NCBI GenBank assembly: GCA_937916845.1
Contig: CALFSK010000023.1
Location: 1-64,000, forward strand
Source of the DNA: an uncultured Lactobacillus sp.
Lineage (GTDB): Bacteria > Bacillota > Bacilli > Lactobacillales > Lactobacillaceae
Length of the DNA stretch: 64,000 nucleotides
Direction: 5' to 3'
The first letter of the stretch is position 1. Every line of letters begins with the position of its first letter. The notes beneath the pieces were generated by a model, which was not told the origin of the DNA, did not search any database, and worked only from the letters and a program-made list of their open reading frames with translations. The translations under genes and the position numbers were made by a program. Below are positions 9,572 to 21,335 of this stretch, in pieces.

Positions 9572-11221
9572 ATGAGCACTAATAATTCATACCCACTAGC
9601 CGATATCGGCCGTAGCAACCCCATTTTTTCACAAATTCGTTCCACGGTTGAAACGGCACTCTATGGAAACAACATGACCCACATTACTGACGTCGCCACC
9701 GCCTACGAGTTAGCGACCCAGGACCCAGGTACGGTCAAAACCGACTTACCGATCTATCGACCAACTGATTTAGGCCTGCCTGAAGACGCTAAGATGCTCG
9801 TCGCCAACACCGGTAAAGTGGTTGGTCGTACGGCCCAAGCTCGCCGCATTCTCGGCAACGCTGGGGTGGACGAAGCCGACATGGCGGGTCGTCTGCGACA
9901 AGCCATCTATGCCAGTCGGCAACAACAGTTCATTAAAACCGACGTTTTTGTCGGTCTTGACGAAGACTTCATCGTCCGGGCACACTTAGCCGTTCCTGAA
10001 GGATTTGCCAACAACCTGCTCTCTTACATGCTGAATTTTCAGCCACTGACAGATGCCTACAAGAAGATGTTTGCCGATTCCGTGGCGTATCCTGAAGGCG
10101 ACATTTATATCTACGCCGACCCAACATACCACGATCCCGATTACCCGGACGGCTTAGCCATTTTCGATCCCAAACATAACGTTGCGGCCATTTTAGGCAT
10201 GTCCTATTTTGGCGAGCTCAAGAAATCAACGTTGACCCTCGCTTGGTCAATTGCGCACCGCCACGGCTACGTTTCTTGCCACGGTGGCCTAAAAGCCTTC
10301 CACTTTAAAGACAAACAGGACCAAGTCTTCGCAATGTTTGGACTGTCGGGTTCTGGTAAATCGACCCTGACCCACGCTAAACACGGTTATAAGTATGACA
10401 TCACCGTTTTACACGACGATGCGTTCGTGATTAACCGAAAGACTGGTCGTTCCGTTGCTTTGGAACCGTCTTACTTTGATAAAACCAACGATTACCCGAT
10501 GACTTCGAACGAAACTAAGTATTTCATGACCGTTCAAAACGTTGGGGTAACGCTGGATGCTAACAACCGCAAAGTTCTCGTTACTGAAGACCTCCGTAAC
10601 GGGAATGGCCGGACCATCAAATCGCGTTACGCTTCCACTAATCGGGTTGATAAGGAAAATGCCCCAATTAACGCCATCTTTTGGATTATGAAGGACGACA
10701 GCCTGCCACCCGTTATCAAAGTGGACGATCCGGTCTTAGCCGCAACGTTCGGGGTAACTTTGGCCACTAAGCGGAGTACCGCTGAAAACATCATCGGCGA
10801 CGTGGATCGTGACGCCCTAGTCATTGAACCATTTGCCAATCCATTTAGGGTCTACCCACTTTCGGAAGACTATCACGATTTCAAAGCCTTACTAGAAGAA
10901 CGGCACCTTGATTGTTACCTCCTTAACACCGGTTTCTTCGGCGATAAAAAGATTCCTAAGGAAATCACCTTGGGCGCCTTGGAAGCAATCGTCAATGAAA
11001 GCACTGAGTGGGAATCCTTTGCCGGTTTAGACCACATGCAAAACTTGAAGTTGGCCGATTTTCCCGTTGACTACGACAATCGCGATTATCGTAAATTAGT
11101 CGCTGCGCGCTTAGCTATTCGGGCTAATTTCGTCGATCAATATCAGCATAGTAATAACGACCGACTACCACACGAAATCACAGATGTTTTGATGAAACTT
11201 CATAAACAACTGCTCCAATAA
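9572..11221 (+). CDS. pckA: Phosphoenolpyruvate carboxykinase (ATP)
   Basis: Converts oxaloacetate and ATP to PEP, CO2 and ADP (or the reverse). The 549-residue length fits the ATP-dependent family. Visible signatures: P-loop GLSGSGKSTLTH, metal-binding HDDAFVI, and the YFDKTNDYP and NGRTIKSRY regions. GGGAGG sits upstream of the ATG. In lactic acid bacteria the enzyme links C4 acids to glycolytic intermediates. A small gene follows but has its own -10 sequence. Confidence 0.96.
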   Translation: MSTNNSYPLADIGRSNPIFSQIRSTVETALYGNNMTHITDVATAYELATQDPGTVKTDLPIYRPTDLGLPEDAKMLVANTGKVVGRTAQARRILGNAGVDEADMAGRLRQAIYASRQQQFIKTDVFVGLDEDFIVRAHLAVPEGFANNLLSYMLNFQPLTDAYKKMFADSVAYPEGDIYIYADPTYHDPDYPDGLAIFDPKHNVAAILGMSYFGELKKSTLTLAWSIAHRHGYVSCHGGLKAFHFKDKQDQVFAMFGLSGSGKSTLTHAKHGYKYDITVLHDDAFVINRKTGRSVALEPSYFDKTNDYPMTSNETKYFMTVQNVGVTLDANNRKVLVTEDLRNGNGRTIKSRYASTNRVDKENAPINAIFWIMKDDSLPPVIKVDDPVLAATFGVTLATKRSTAENIIGDVDRDALVIEPFANPFRVYPLSEDYHDFKALLEERHLDCYLLNTGFFGDKKIPKEITLGALEAIVNESTEWESFAGLDHMQNLKLADFPVDYDNRDYRKLVAARLAIRANFVDQYQHSNNDRLPHEITDVLMKLHKQLLQ

Positions 11222-11341
11222 TTTGTAAAACCATAACTCGGATGGCATTCATTCCCCGTTTTAAATGAATTAAGGTTATAATAAAAGTATCAGTTACAGA
11301 GCACTGAACTTTTACGAATTCTAACAATCGGGGTGAGGAGC

Positions 11342-11539
11342 ATGGAACTACCATTAAGTCAATTATCAGAAAAGATCATTGCGTTTGAACGTGATCACCA
11401 CTTCACGGATAATGATCTGGCCTTTGGCAGTCAACTATCAGTTGAACGGATTCACAACATTAAATCCGGTGAAGTAACACCAACACAAGAAGAGCTACAA
11501 TTATTGAAGAAATTCATAAACAGTAAGGCTAAAGCTTAA
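11342..11539 (+). CDS. Small XRE-like HTH protein
   Basis: 65 residues from the ATG at 11342, preceded by GGGGTGAGG. The segment DNDLAFGSQLSVERIHNIKSGEVTPTQEELQLLKKFI resembles a minimal Cro/CI-type helix-turn-helix with no extra domain. A TATAAT at 11277-11282 suggests its own promoter downstream of pckA. Conserved-looking but function unknown. Confidence 0.7.
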   Translation: MELPLSQLSEKIIAFERDHHFTDNDLAFGSQLSVERIHNIKSGEVTPTQEELQLLKKFINSKAKA

Positions 11540-11556
11540 CCTTTAAATTATTTACA

Positions 11557-11594
11557 AACAAACACCCCGCAGCTGGACTGCGGGGTGTTTTGTA
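11557..11594. terminator. Bidirectional terminator
   Basis: AAACACCCCGCAG / CTGCGGGGTGTTT stem with A-rich left and T-rich right flanks, between convergent genes. Confidence 0.88.
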
Positions 11595-11634
11595 TCATGA
11601 ATTATTTTTTCTAACTTGATGACCACTATTCTAA

Positions 11635-13329
<1,695 letters not shown>

Positions 13330-13401
13330 TCATCTATTTTTGCACCAAATTTGAATTCTAAGATTAATTTTGTTTACTGAAATTTCATCCCTATTGATCG
13401 G

Positions 13402-14382
13402 TTAAGCAGTCGTCCCCTTGATCAACTTCACTGGTAACGTGTACTTTGCTTCCAGCTCACACTTAGCATCCGCAATTCGTTGCAACAACAACGAAACTAA
13501 CAGTGTGCTAATGTCAGACAATGGTTGTTCAATCGTTGTTAAGTTAGGATGATAATTACGGATTAACGCCGTGCCGTCATAGCCGACCAACCGTAAATCC
13601 GTTGGAATCGTCAGCTTTAATTGTTGTGCAACATTGGCCGTTAATAACGCCGTCAAATCGTCACTGCAAAAAACGCCATTATAGTCATGAGTTTCTAAAA
13701 TCGTCCGAATTTCCATCGTTTTTAACGCTGGTGATAATTCGAATGGAACTTCATGAACATGGGGTGTCAAACCTGCTTGCTTTAAATACGCTTCATAGCC
13801 TTCTCGCCGACCATTTGTAGGCGACCCTGCATGACTTTTACCAGTAAAGATAGCAATCTCATTCGCACCAGCTTGCTGTAACGTCTGAGCCGCCAGCCAA
13901 CCACCATTAAAGTTATCGGAGCTGACGATGGGAACGTTATCGGACAAGTACCGGTCAAACGAAATAATCGGCAAGCCATACTGTTGATACTCTTCAATAC
14001 CGAGGTTATGAGCCCCAGCAATGATGCCATCCACTTGATTGGCCATTAGCATCTGCAAATAATCACGTTCTTTTTGCGGATCATCCGCACTGTTGCACAA
14101 AATCACTTTATAATTTTTAGCAAAAAGAATTTTTTCAATTCGCGAAACTAGTTCTCCAAAAAAAGGATTACTAATATCCGAGAAAATTAGCCCAACTAAT
14201 TGCGTATTTTTACCTTGTAAGGACCGTGCCATATTATTCGGTTGATAATGTAACTCACGCATCGCCGCAAAGACTTTCTGTTTCGTCTTTTCACTAAGGT
14301 ACCCATGATCATTGATGACTCGTGAGACAGTCGTCACCGAAACCCCAGCAAGTTGTGCGACATCATTTAATTTTGGCTTCAT
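13402..14382 (-). CDS. LacI-family repressor of the sugar locus
   Basis: 326 residues: N-terminal LacI HTH (LNDVAQLAGVSVTTVSRVINDHGYLS, residues ~4-29), hinge helix NNMARSLQG, then a periplasmic-binding-protein-like effector domain (GLIFSDISNPFFGELV onward). It lies 21 nt downstream of the GH32 gene in the same operon, opposite the PTS genes. Three LacI-type operator-like sites in the divergent promoter region make it the obvious local regulator (ScrR/SacR-like). Confidence 0.92.
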   Translation of the reverse strand: MKPKLNDVAQLAGVSVTTVSRVINDHGYLSEKTKQKVFAAMRELHYQPNNMARSLQGKNTQLVGLIFSDISNPFFGELVSRIEKILFAKNYKVILCNSADDPQKERDYLQMLMANQVDGIIAGAHNLGIEEYQQYGLPIISFDRYLSDNVPIVSSDNFNGGWLAAQTLQQAGANEIAIFTGKSHAGSPTNGRREGYEAYLKQAGLTPHVHEVPFELSPALKTMEIRTILETHDYNGVFCSDDLTALLTANVAQQLKLTIPTDLRLVGYDGTALIRNYHPNLTTIEQPLSDISTLLVSLLLQRIADAKCELEAKYTLPVKLIKGTTA

Positions 14383-14403
14383 TCAAACCACTCCAATAAC
14401 ACC

Positions 14404-15855
14404 TTATTTAAGCCAATTCCAGACCGTTCCGGTCACTGCCGTAACGTTCCCAGCTAATTGTAACTGGGTTGGCGCCGCTGCTAAGAAAAAGCGCCCCGTC
14501 ATTGTTGTATAGCCATTATTAATATAGCATTCAAACACTGAGACATCTATGATGAGCCGGATTTTAAGGGCGGTGTGTGGCTGGACTTGTGTCCGCCGAG
14601 TTTGTCCGTATTTTTCACCAAAAGGATGACCGGTATGGCTACGGTCAATCGTAACCGTTCCCGTTTGGGCATCCAAGTCGACCAATAAATAGTGGTCGGT
14701 ATCAGTAGTCATGACCTTTAAACGAACTTGTTCACCGGCCGCTAAAGTTAATTCAGTCTCAAAAGCCCCTGTCAAATCGTTGACTTTAGCCTGAATCGGT
14801 TGTGGCGTTGCTCGTAACTGTTCAGTTTCAGCTACTGGGTTCTGGTATAGGTGATTATCTTTTAAAGTTAATTCCTTCACTAAGCTCAGGCAATGGGCCC
14901 AATTTTCGTCGTCCGTTGGATAGTCAATTTCTGGTAAACCAACCCAGCTCACAGCCAAAGCCCGGCCGTCCGGGGCGTTGAATGCTTCGGTCGCATAAAC
15001 GTCAAAACCAGCATCAAGTTGTGTCGGCTTACCCGCCGGAGTGAAATCCACTTGATTTAAGTCAAACGACTTACCCACTAAATAAACGTCAGGATAAATA
15101 TTTTCATAAGCTAGTGTCGATTGTGGCAACCCTTGAGGACAGAAAATCAATACGGGTTGACCATCAATTTCAACGACGTTCGGACATTCCACCATATAGC
15201 CCCGTAAGTCGGCTGGTAAATTAAGTTCGCCCTGAAAGTCCCACCGTTGTAAGTCAGTACTATGGTAAAGCAATGCCGCTCCTACCTCATCCGTTGTTTG
15301 TGCGCCAATTAAGGCGTAATACTGACCATTGCGTTCAAAGAGGTAGGGATCGCGAAATGACGTCGTATATCCTTCTGGCGCAGCGGTAATCATTGGTGGC
15401 GTCATTTTTTCAACGTGGTTATTTTCATCCATCCAGGCCCCAATTTGATAGGATTGTCGCTCCCAGTCAGCATCTCTAACGTTACCAGTGTACATAATGA
15501 ATAGACGGTCACCGACTGGTAATGCTGTTCCGGTATAGGCACCGTGTGAGTCGTACTTAGAATCCGGTTGAATTGCTAAGCCTTCATCGTGCCAGTGAAT
15601 TAAGTCTTTAGAAGTAACGTGTTGCCAGGCTTTCAAGCCATGAACCGGACCGTATGGAAAAACCTGATAAAATAAATGCCATTGATGGTTAAAGTAGGAG
15701 AAACCATTTGGATCATTCAAAAGTCCGGAAGCTGGTTGAAGGTGATGTTGTAAGCGCCATTTGGACCGCGCCACTTGAGCCGTTAAAGTCGGCAAAGTTG
15801 ACTTAGGCCAAGCACTGTAAGGGGTGTATCTCGTTTCACGATTCCAAATCATCAT
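14404..15855 (-). CDS. scrB: GH32 sucrose-6-phosphate hydrolase
   Basis: 483 residues. GH32 signatures: NDPNG with nucleophile Asp48, SFRDPYLF, and MVECPNVV with the acid/base Glu, then a C-terminal beta-sandwich. No signal peptide, so cytoplasmic. It would split sucrose-6-phosphate delivered by the divergent PTS into glucose-6-phosphate and fructose. The first of two tandem ATGs fits the spacing from AGAGGAG. A sucrase acting on other beta-fructosides is possible; the PTS context favours the phosphorylated substrate. Confidence 0.9.
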   Translation of the reverse strand: MMIWNRETRYTPYSAWPKSTLPTLTAQVARSKWRLQHHLQPASGLLNDPNGFSYFNHQWHLFYQVFPYGPVHGLKAWQHVTSKDLIHWHDEGLAIQPDSKYDSHGAYTGTALPVGDRLFIMYTGNVRDADWERQSYQIGAWMDENNHVEKMTPPMITAAPEGYTTSFRDPYLFERNGQYYALIGAQTTDEVGAALLYHSTDLQRWDFQGELNLPADLRGYMVECPNVVEIDGQPVLIFCPQGLPQSTLAYENIYPDVYLVGKSFDLNQVDFTPAGKPTQLDAGFDVYATEAFNAPDGRALAVSWVGLPEIDYPTDDENWAHCLSLVKELTLKDNHLYQNPVAETEQLRATPQPIQAKVNDLTGAFETELTLAAGEQVRLKVMTTDTDHYLLVDLDAQTGTVTIDRSHTGHPFGEKYGQTRRTQVQPHTALKIRLIIDVSVFECYINNGYTTMTGRFFLAAAPTQLQLAGNVTAVTGTVWNWLK

Positions 15856-15891
15856 TTAAAACTCCTCTGGTTGTTAATTTAAGTTAATGTC

Positions 15892-15921
15892 ATTATAAAA
15901 CCGCTTTCAATGTTATGTCAA
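15892..15921 (-). promoter_or_regulatory. Promoter of scrB-lacI-GH13 operon with cre-like site
   Basis: Minus-strand -35 TTGACA (15916-15921), 18-bp spacer and -10 TATAAT (15892-15897). The spacer holds TGAAAGCGGTTTTA, close to the cre consensus, placing CcpA between -35 and -10. Confidence 0.75.
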
Positions 15922-15931
15922 ACGTTTATCA
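15916..15931. promoter_or_regulatory. LacI-type operator O1
   Basis: TGTCAAACGTTTATCA, with the AAACGTTT core palindrome of LacI/ScrR-family operators, overlaps the -35 of the leftward promoter. Confidence 0.6.
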
Positions 15932-16004
15932 TTTTTATACTAATTTCCTGATATTTTCTGTTAAACCACCACTACTAATAGATTTTTAGGCCAAAATATT
16001 TTTG

Positions 16005-16042
16005 TGGCAAACGCTTGACATAAATTTAAAACTTGTTATGAT
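16005..16042 (+). promoter_or_regulatory. PTS promoter with operator O2
   Basis: -35 TTGACA (16015-16020), 16-bp spacer, -10 TATGAT (16037-16042). Operator-like TGGCAAACGCTTGACA (16005-16020) covers the -35. Confidence 0.75.
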
Positions 16043-16048
16043 TAATTT

Positions 16049-16064
16049 TGTAAAGCGCTTGCAA
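16049..16064. promoter_or_regulatory. LacI-type/cre-like operator O3
   Basis: TGTAAAGCGCTTGCAA, a good palindrome around GCGC, lies at the presumed transcription start of the PTS operon. It fits both LacI-type operators and the cre consensus. Confidence 0.6.
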
Positions 16065-16108
16065 AACAGAAATTTTAAATTAGCCAAACTCAAAAGGAGT
16101 GGTCTTAA

Positions 16109-18067
16109 ATGAACCATCAAGAAGTTGCGAACCGCGTCTTAGCTGCGATTGGTAAAAACAATATCCAAGCAGCCGCCCACTGTGCGACCCGATTACGATT
16201 GGTCATCAAGGATGAATCAAAGATTAATCAAAAGGCTCTAGATGACGATCCCGACGTAAAGGGAACCTTTGAAACGAATGGTCAGTATCAAATCATCATT
16301 GGCCCTGGCGATGTCGATCACGTCTACGATGCCCTCATTGCTGAAACTGGTCTTAAAGAAGCAACTCCCGACGATATTAAAGCAGTCGCGAGTGCTGGTC
16401 AAAAACGTAACCCATTAATGGACTTTCTTAAAGTGCTATCAGATATTTTTATTCCTATTATTCCAGCGTTAGTCGCTGGTGGTCTATTAATGGCATTAAA
16501 CAACGTTTTAACCGCTGAACATTTATTCATGGCAAAATCAGTCGTTGAAGTTTATCCCGGTTTAAAAGGAATTGCTGAAATGATCAACGCCATGGCCGGT
16601 GCACCATTCACGTTCTTACCAATTCTGTTAGGCTTTTCAGCCACAAAACGTTTCGGCGGAAATCCTTACTTAGGGGCCGCCATGGGTATGATCATGGTTC
16701 TGCCAAACTTGGTCAACGGGTACAGCGTTGCCGCGACCATGGCTGCAGGAAAAATGCCTTACTGGAACGTCTTCGGATTGCATATTTCTCAAGCCGGCTA
16801 CCAAGGTCAAGTTTTGCCAGTCTTAGCCGTTGCCTTCATCTTGGCAACTTTAGAAAAGTTCTTCCACAAACATATCAAAGGGGCTTTCGACTTCACGTTC
16901 ACCCCAATGTTTTCAATTGTCATTACTGGTTTCTTAACTTTCACAATTGTCGGCCCAGTGCTACGGACAGTTAGTGACGCTTTAACAAATGGTTTAGTTG
17001 GTCTTTACAACACAACTGGTTGGATCGGTATGGGAATCTTTGGTCTCTTATACTCTGCCATTGTCATTACCGGCTTACACCAAACCTTCCCAGCTATTGA
17101 AACGCAGTTACTTGCAAACGTTGCCAAAACCGGTGGATCATTCATCTTCCCAGTTGCATCCATGGCCAACATTGGTCAAGGGGCCGCAACTTTAGCCATC
17201 TTCTTTGCCACCAAGAGTCAAAAACAAAAAGCTTTGACCTCATCAGCTGGCCTTTCAGCCTTACTTGGAATTACCGAACCAGCTATTTTCGGGGTCAACT
17301 TAAAGATGAAGTTTCCATTCGTCTTTGGGGCAATTGCATCTGGGATTGCTTGTGTCTTCTTAGGTTTATTCCACGTCTTAGCCGTTGCCATGGGACCTGC
17401 TTCCGTAATCGGGTTCATCTCAATTGCATCAAAATCAATTCCAGCTTTCTTGTTAAGTGCCTTGATTTCATTTGTTATCGCCTTCATCCCAACCTTCATT
17501 TATGCTAAACGGACTTTAGGTGACGATAGCGATCAAGTTGCCACTACGCCTGCATCAACTACGCCTGCCGTTAGCCTAGTTAGCGACGAAGTTTTAGCTG
17601 CACCCGTTAGCGGGACCGTTGAAAGTCTCCGCGACGTCAACGACCAGGTCTTCTCTGCTGAAATTATGGGTAAAGGAGCGGCCTTCGTTCCAACTGATGA
17701 CCAAGTTCTAGCACCCGCAGATGGTACCATTACCGTTACTTATGACAGCAAACATGCATATGGAATCAAAACAACTGATGGTGCTGAGATTCTGATTCAC
17801 TTAGGCCTCGATACCGTTAATTTGAACGGTGAACACTTTACCAGCAACGTCAAAAAAGGTGACACGGTCCACAAAGGCGATTTATTAGGAACTTTCGATG
17901 TTAAAGCTTTGAAAGCCGCTAACTATGACCCTACCGTAATGCTTGTCATCACGAATACCGCTGATTACGCGAACGTTGAACGACTCAAAACACAACAAGT
18001 GACCGCTGGCGACCAAATCGTCGCTTTAACTGAACCAGCTCAGACTGGCGTTGCGGCCGCATTCTAA
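16109..18067 (+). CDS. Beta-glucoside/sucrose-family PTS EIIBCA
   Basis: 652-residue fused PTS permease, domains in order B-C-A. EIIB: phospho-Cys25 in [12 protein letters not shown]: about ten membrane segments from residue ~110 to ~475, with [17 protein letters not shown] (glucose-type): from ~490, APVSG start and active His near residue 564 in LIHLGLDTV. It imports and phosphorylates a disaccharide; the GH32 neighbour points to sucrose and the GH36 partner suggests an alpha-galactoside may also enter. AAAGGAG precedes the ATG; the GH36 gene follows 20 nt later. Confidence 0.92.
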   Translation: MNHQEVANRVLAAIGKNNIQAAAHCATRLRLVIKDESKINQKALDDDPDVKGTFETNGQYQIIIGPGDVDHVYDALIAETGLKEATPDDIKAVASAGQKRNPLMDFLKVLSDIFIPIIPALVAGGLLMALNNVLTAEHLFMAKSVVEVYPGLKGIAEMINAMAGAPFTFLPILLGFSATKRFGGNPYLGAAMGMIMVLPNLVNGYSVAATMAAGKMPYWNVFGLHISQAGYQGQVLPVLAVAFILATLEKFFHKHIKGAFDFTFTPMFSIVITGFLTFTIVGPVLRTVSDALTNGLVGLYNTTGWIGMGIFGLLYSAIVITGLHQTFPAIETQLLANVAKTGGSFIFPVASMANIGQGAATLAIFFATKSQKQKALTSSAGLSALLGITEPAIFGVNLKMKFPFVFGAIASGIACVFLGLFHVLAVAMGPASVIGFISIASKSIPAFLLSALISFVIAFIPTFIYAKRTLGDDSDQVATTPASTTPAVSLVSDEVLAAPVSGTVESLRDVNDQVFSAEIMGKGAAFVPTDDQVLAPADGTITVTYDSKHAYGIKTTDGAEILIHLGLDTVNLNGEHFTSNVKKGDTVHKGDLLGTFDVKALKAANYDPTVMLVITNTADYANVERLKTQQVTAGDQIVALTEPAQTGVAAAF

Positions 18068-18087
18068 CACACTAAGGAAGGTTGACC

Positions 18088-20253
18088 ATGCCAGTTAAAG
18101 TTGATCCAAAGACGGGTTTGATCAACCTTTTTAATGATCAAATCAGTTATGTCATTCAAATTTTAAATAACCGTTATCCAGTGCATCGTTACTTTGGCGC
18201 GGTTTTGACTGATGCCACGGAACTAGCACCGTTACCGACCGGTAATCATGCTTTTGCCGCCGATATCCAGCCAGATTTTCCCTATTCGGTCACCTCACTT
18301 CCCTTAGAATATTCGACTATTGGAAGTGGTGACTATCGGCAACCCGGCTACCTGATTGAAACCCCGGCTAACCAATTGTTACCCATCCTCACCTACGTTG
18401 GGATGCAGGTGACTGATCAGCCCGTCAATCCGGATCAGCTCCCGCCAACGGTTGCGGCGGAAACTGACGTGACCACCCTCGTGCTGCACCTAGCCGACAC
18501 GGTCACTGGGCTTAAACTAGACTTAAATTACACCCTTTTCGATCACTCAGCCTTGATTTTACGTAGCACAACGCTAATTAATGCCGGTCAACAATCACTG
18601 ACGGTTAAGACCCTCAATAGCCTGCAACTGGATCTCGCTGATGATCAATATGACGCCCTAACATTTAGCGGAACGCATGCGCACGAGGCCAATCCAACCT
18701 TGGGACCGTTACGTCCTGGTATTCAATGTCAACGAAGTCTCCGTGGCACCAGTGGGCCCCAGCAACAGCCTTTCATGGGTCTTGCACGACCAAATACAAC
18801 TGAATTTAGTGGCGAGGTTTTGGGCACGGCCCTAGTTTGGAGTGGTAATTTCCAGACAGCAATCGAAGTTGATCAATACGCACATTCACGGCTCACGATT
18901 GGTCTCGAGCCAACGACGTTTCAATGGCAACTTGATGCTGAAACTAGTTTTCAGTCTCCAGAAGCTGTGTTAGCTTGGTCAAATGCTGGTTTCAATGGCC
19001 TATCACAAGTTTTTCATGATTTTGGTCATCAGCTCCAGCCGACCTTAGCAACAAGTCCAATTGCCATCAACACTTGGGAGAGTGACTTCTTTGACGTCAA
19101 TGCCACCAAAGTTAGCCGATTGATTGAACAAGCCACGGACCTTGATCTCGAAATGGTCGTGGTCGATGATGGTTGGTTCGTCAACAGAACTAGTGAAAGC
19201 GGCCAATTAGGCGACTGGCAAGTTGATCCTGTTAAATTCCCCCAAGGATTACGTCCTTTATCCAATCAAGCGCATCAACGGGGACTCAAATTCGGCTTAT
19301 GGATTGAACCAGAGATGATTACAACGAATAGCACCCTTTACCACGAACACCCTGATTGGGCCTTACATTACCAACAACGCGCCCCAATCACAGCACGGCA
19401 TCAATTGGTTTTAGATTTATCACGGTCGGTCGTCCGGCAGCATTTGCTCACAACAATTACGACATTAATTGAAACCAATCAATTAGACTATTTAAAATGG
19501 GATATGAATCGCCATTTAACACAAGTCGGCAATGAATCCCTTCCTAATCAGCAAGGTGAACTGTACACTCGTTACATTTTAGGACTCTACGCCCTGTTGA
19601 GACAATTACGCGCGCGTTTTCCAAGATTGATAATTGAAAACTGTTCTGCTGGCGGTGGTCGCCTTGATTTCGGCATGCTCGCTTATACTAATCAAACTTG
19701 GTTGAGTGATCTCACGGATCCAGTTGACCGGGCTAAAATCGAGAACGGTTTCAGCTACCTGTTTCCACCCACCTGTTTCAGTACGCACGTAACTGCGTCG
19801 CCGAACGATCAAAATGGGCGGATTACACCGTTGCAGACCCGGCTGAACTTAGCGACCATTGGTAACCTTGGGTTTGAACTGGCTCTAGACACATTGAACA
19901 CTGACGAACAAAAAGTCATCACGGCTCAAATCAAGCAAACCAAAACGTGGCAGCCAATTTTTAATGACGCCCGCTTCTACCGGTTGACTGATTGGCGTGA
20001 TCAGCCCGATTGCCAAGCCTGGTTACTAGTGACCCGTGACCAACAACAAGCACTCTGTTTTTATACCACCGGCTTAAGCTCGGCGGTTAAAGTCCCAACA
20101 CAGCTCCCCTTGCATTACCTAGCTGACCAATGTCGCTACCTAGTTCACGGACAAGCTCGCAGTGGTCAGGTCCTGAACCAAGTTGGTCTGACGATTCCAC
20201 CTGCAAAACACGACTTTGAAAGTCATTTACTCTGGTTACGATCAACTAAATAA
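18088..20253 (+). CDS. GH36 alpha-galactosidase
   Basis: 721 residues from the ATG at 18088 (AAGGAAGG 6 nt before; a TTG at 18082 is less likely). The N-terminal ~300 residues form a beta-supersandwich; the catalytic barrel shows NTWESDFFD, VVDDGWF, FGLWIEPEM, KWDMNR (nucleophile Asp), ENCSAGGGR and SDLTDPVDR (acid/base Asp). No signal peptide. It would remove alpha-1,6-galactose from raffinose-family or melibiose-type sugars, or their phosphates, inside the cell. Co-transcribed with the PTS gene, which gives the locus a mixed sucrose/alpha-galactoside character. Confidence 0.93.
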   Translation: MPVKVDPKTGLINLFNDQISYVIQILNNRYPVHRYFGAVLTDATELAPLPTGNHAFAADIQPDFPYSVTSLPLEYSTIGSGDYRQPGYLIETPANQLLPILTYVGMQVTDQPVNPDQLPPTVAAETDVTTLVLHLADTVTGLKLDLNYTLFDHSALILRSTTLINAGQQSLTVKTLNSLQLDLADDQYDALTFSGTHAHEANPTLGPLRPGIQCQRSLRGTSGPQQQPFMGLARPNTTEFSGEVLGTALVWSGNFQTAIEVDQYAHSRLTIGLEPTTFQWQLDAETSFQSPEAVLAWSNAGFNGLSQVFHDFGHQLQPTLATSPIAINTWESDFFDVNATKVSRLIEQATDLDLEMVVVDDGWFVNRTSESGQLGDWQVDPVKFPQGLRPLSNQAHQRGLKFGLWIEPEMITTNSTLYHEHPDWALHYQQRAPITARHQLVLDLSRSVVRQHLLTTITTLIETNQLDYLKWDMNRHLTQVGNESLPNQQGELYTRYILGLYALLRQLRARFPRLIIENCSAGGGRLDFGMLAYTNQTWLSDLTDPVDRAKIENGFSYLFPPTCFSTHVTASPNDQNGRITPLQTRLNLATIGNLGFELALDTLNTDEQKVITAQIKQTKTWQPIFNDARFYRLTDWRDQPDCQAWLLVTRDQQQALCFYTTGLSSAVKVPTQLPLHYLADQCRYLVHGQARSGQVLNQVGLTIPPAKHDFESHLLWLRSTK

Positions 20254-20257
20254 GCAC

Positions 20258-20285
20258 AAAAAGCGAGCCTAGTGCTCGCTTTTTT
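20258..20285 (+). terminator. Terminator of PTS-GH36 operon
   Basis: AAAGCGAGC / GCTCGCTTT stem followed by a T-run. Confidence 0.85.
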
Positions 20286-20311
20286 GTACTTTGTCCATCA
20301 TTTTTAGAAAC

Positions 20312-20340
20312 AAAAAGAGCCCGGGTTTTATCCCGAGCTC
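20312..20340 (-). terminator. Terminator of NlpC/P60 gene
   Basis: Minus-strand GAGCTCGGG / CCCGGGCTC stem followed by a T-run. Confidence 0.8.
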
Positions 20341-20360
20341 CCTAATTAACGATTTAAATG

Positions 20361-21335
20361 TTACATGTGGATAGCAAAGCTTGGTGTGTAGTAAGCAGTG
20401 CTCTTGATTGAAACCGTTTCGCCGTAAGTAGGTGAAGCGATGTATTGGCCACCGCCCAAGTAGATCCCTACGTGGTAAGGTGCGGAGTCAGAGCCCCAGA
20501 AGACCAAGTCGCCGGCTTGAGCTGAACCAAATGAAACGTGTGCGCCAAGGGTTGCTTGGGCGTAAGTGGTCCGGCCAATTGAACGGCCAATCTTAGCAAA
20601 GGCAGCTTGCGTAAATGCAGAGCAGTCCATTTGTTCGTATGGTGTGCCTAAGAAAGTCTTGGCTGCGCCGATAACACCACCAGTTGAGGCAGTCGTCGTA
20701 GCCTTAGGTGCAACGTATGAGGCAGCTTTAGCAGGTTGATCAGCTTGTGATGAAGCTGAACTTTGTGATGCTGCAGCACTTTGAGGAGCTTGTGAGCTCT
20801 GTGAAGTTGCGCTTTGTGACGTTGCTGAACTAGTTACGGCACTTGAACTAGCTTGTGAAACAACGGAGCTGCTTGATGCAACGCTGCTGCTTGCACTAGC
20901 TTGTGAGGTACTGCTTGATTGAGCTGCAACGGAACTGCTTGAAGCTGCTTGGCTCGTGCTACTTGCACTAGTAACAGATGAGCTAACGGCAGCTGCAGAA
21001 GTTGCTTGGCTACTAGTTGAAGTTGCGGCACTAGTTGACGTTGCACTGCTTGCACTAGCAGCGGTTGTCTTAGTAGCAGCCTTCTTAGTAACGGTTGAAC
21101 CAGTCTTAACACCAGGAATATCGATCTTTTGACCAGCAATGATTAAGCCAGGATTGCTTAAGCCATTTTCTTCAGCAATCTTTTTAACTGAAACATTGTA
21201 CTTTTGTGAGTATGCCCAAACGGTATCCCCAGCCTTAATGGTCATGGAATCAGCGTTTGCAACTGCTTGGCTAGTTACCAACAAACCAGCTAAAGCAGCC
21301 GTCCCTAACATTACTTGTTTAATATTTACTTTCAC
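20361..21335 (-). CDS. lytA: LysM-NlpC/P60 peptidoglycan D,L-endopeptidase
   Basis: 324 residues from a GTG at 21335 (VKVNIKQ); the longer frame to 21401 has no better ribosome site. Signal peptide (cleavage after AVANA), one LysM (MTIKAGDTVWAYSQKYNVSVKKIA), a long Ser/Ala/Thr/Gln linker of low complexity, then NlpC/P60 from residue ~215 with MDCSAFTQ (catalytic Cys), YHVGIYLG (His) and ASPTYG. Family enzymes cut gamma-D-Glu-mDAP bonds in stem peptides for cell separation. From memory this matches the major endopeptidase LytA of L. plantarum. A WalR-type box lies upstream. Confidence 0.88.
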   Translation of the reverse strand: MKVNIKQVMLGTAALAGLLVTSQAVANADSMTIKAGDTVWAYSQKYNVSVKKIAEENGLSNPGLIIAGQKIDIPGVKTGSTVTKKAATKTTAASASSATSTSAATSTSSQATSAAAVSSSVTSASSTSQAASSSSVAAQSSSTSQASASSSVASSSSVVSQASSSAVTSSATSQSATSQSSQAPQSAAASQSSASSQADQPAKAASYVAPKATTTASTGGVIGAAKTFLGTPYEQMDCSAFTQAAFAKIGRSIGRTTYAQATLGAHVSFGSAQAGDLVFWGSDSAPYHVGIYLGGGQYIASPTYGETVSIKSTAYYTPSFAIHM

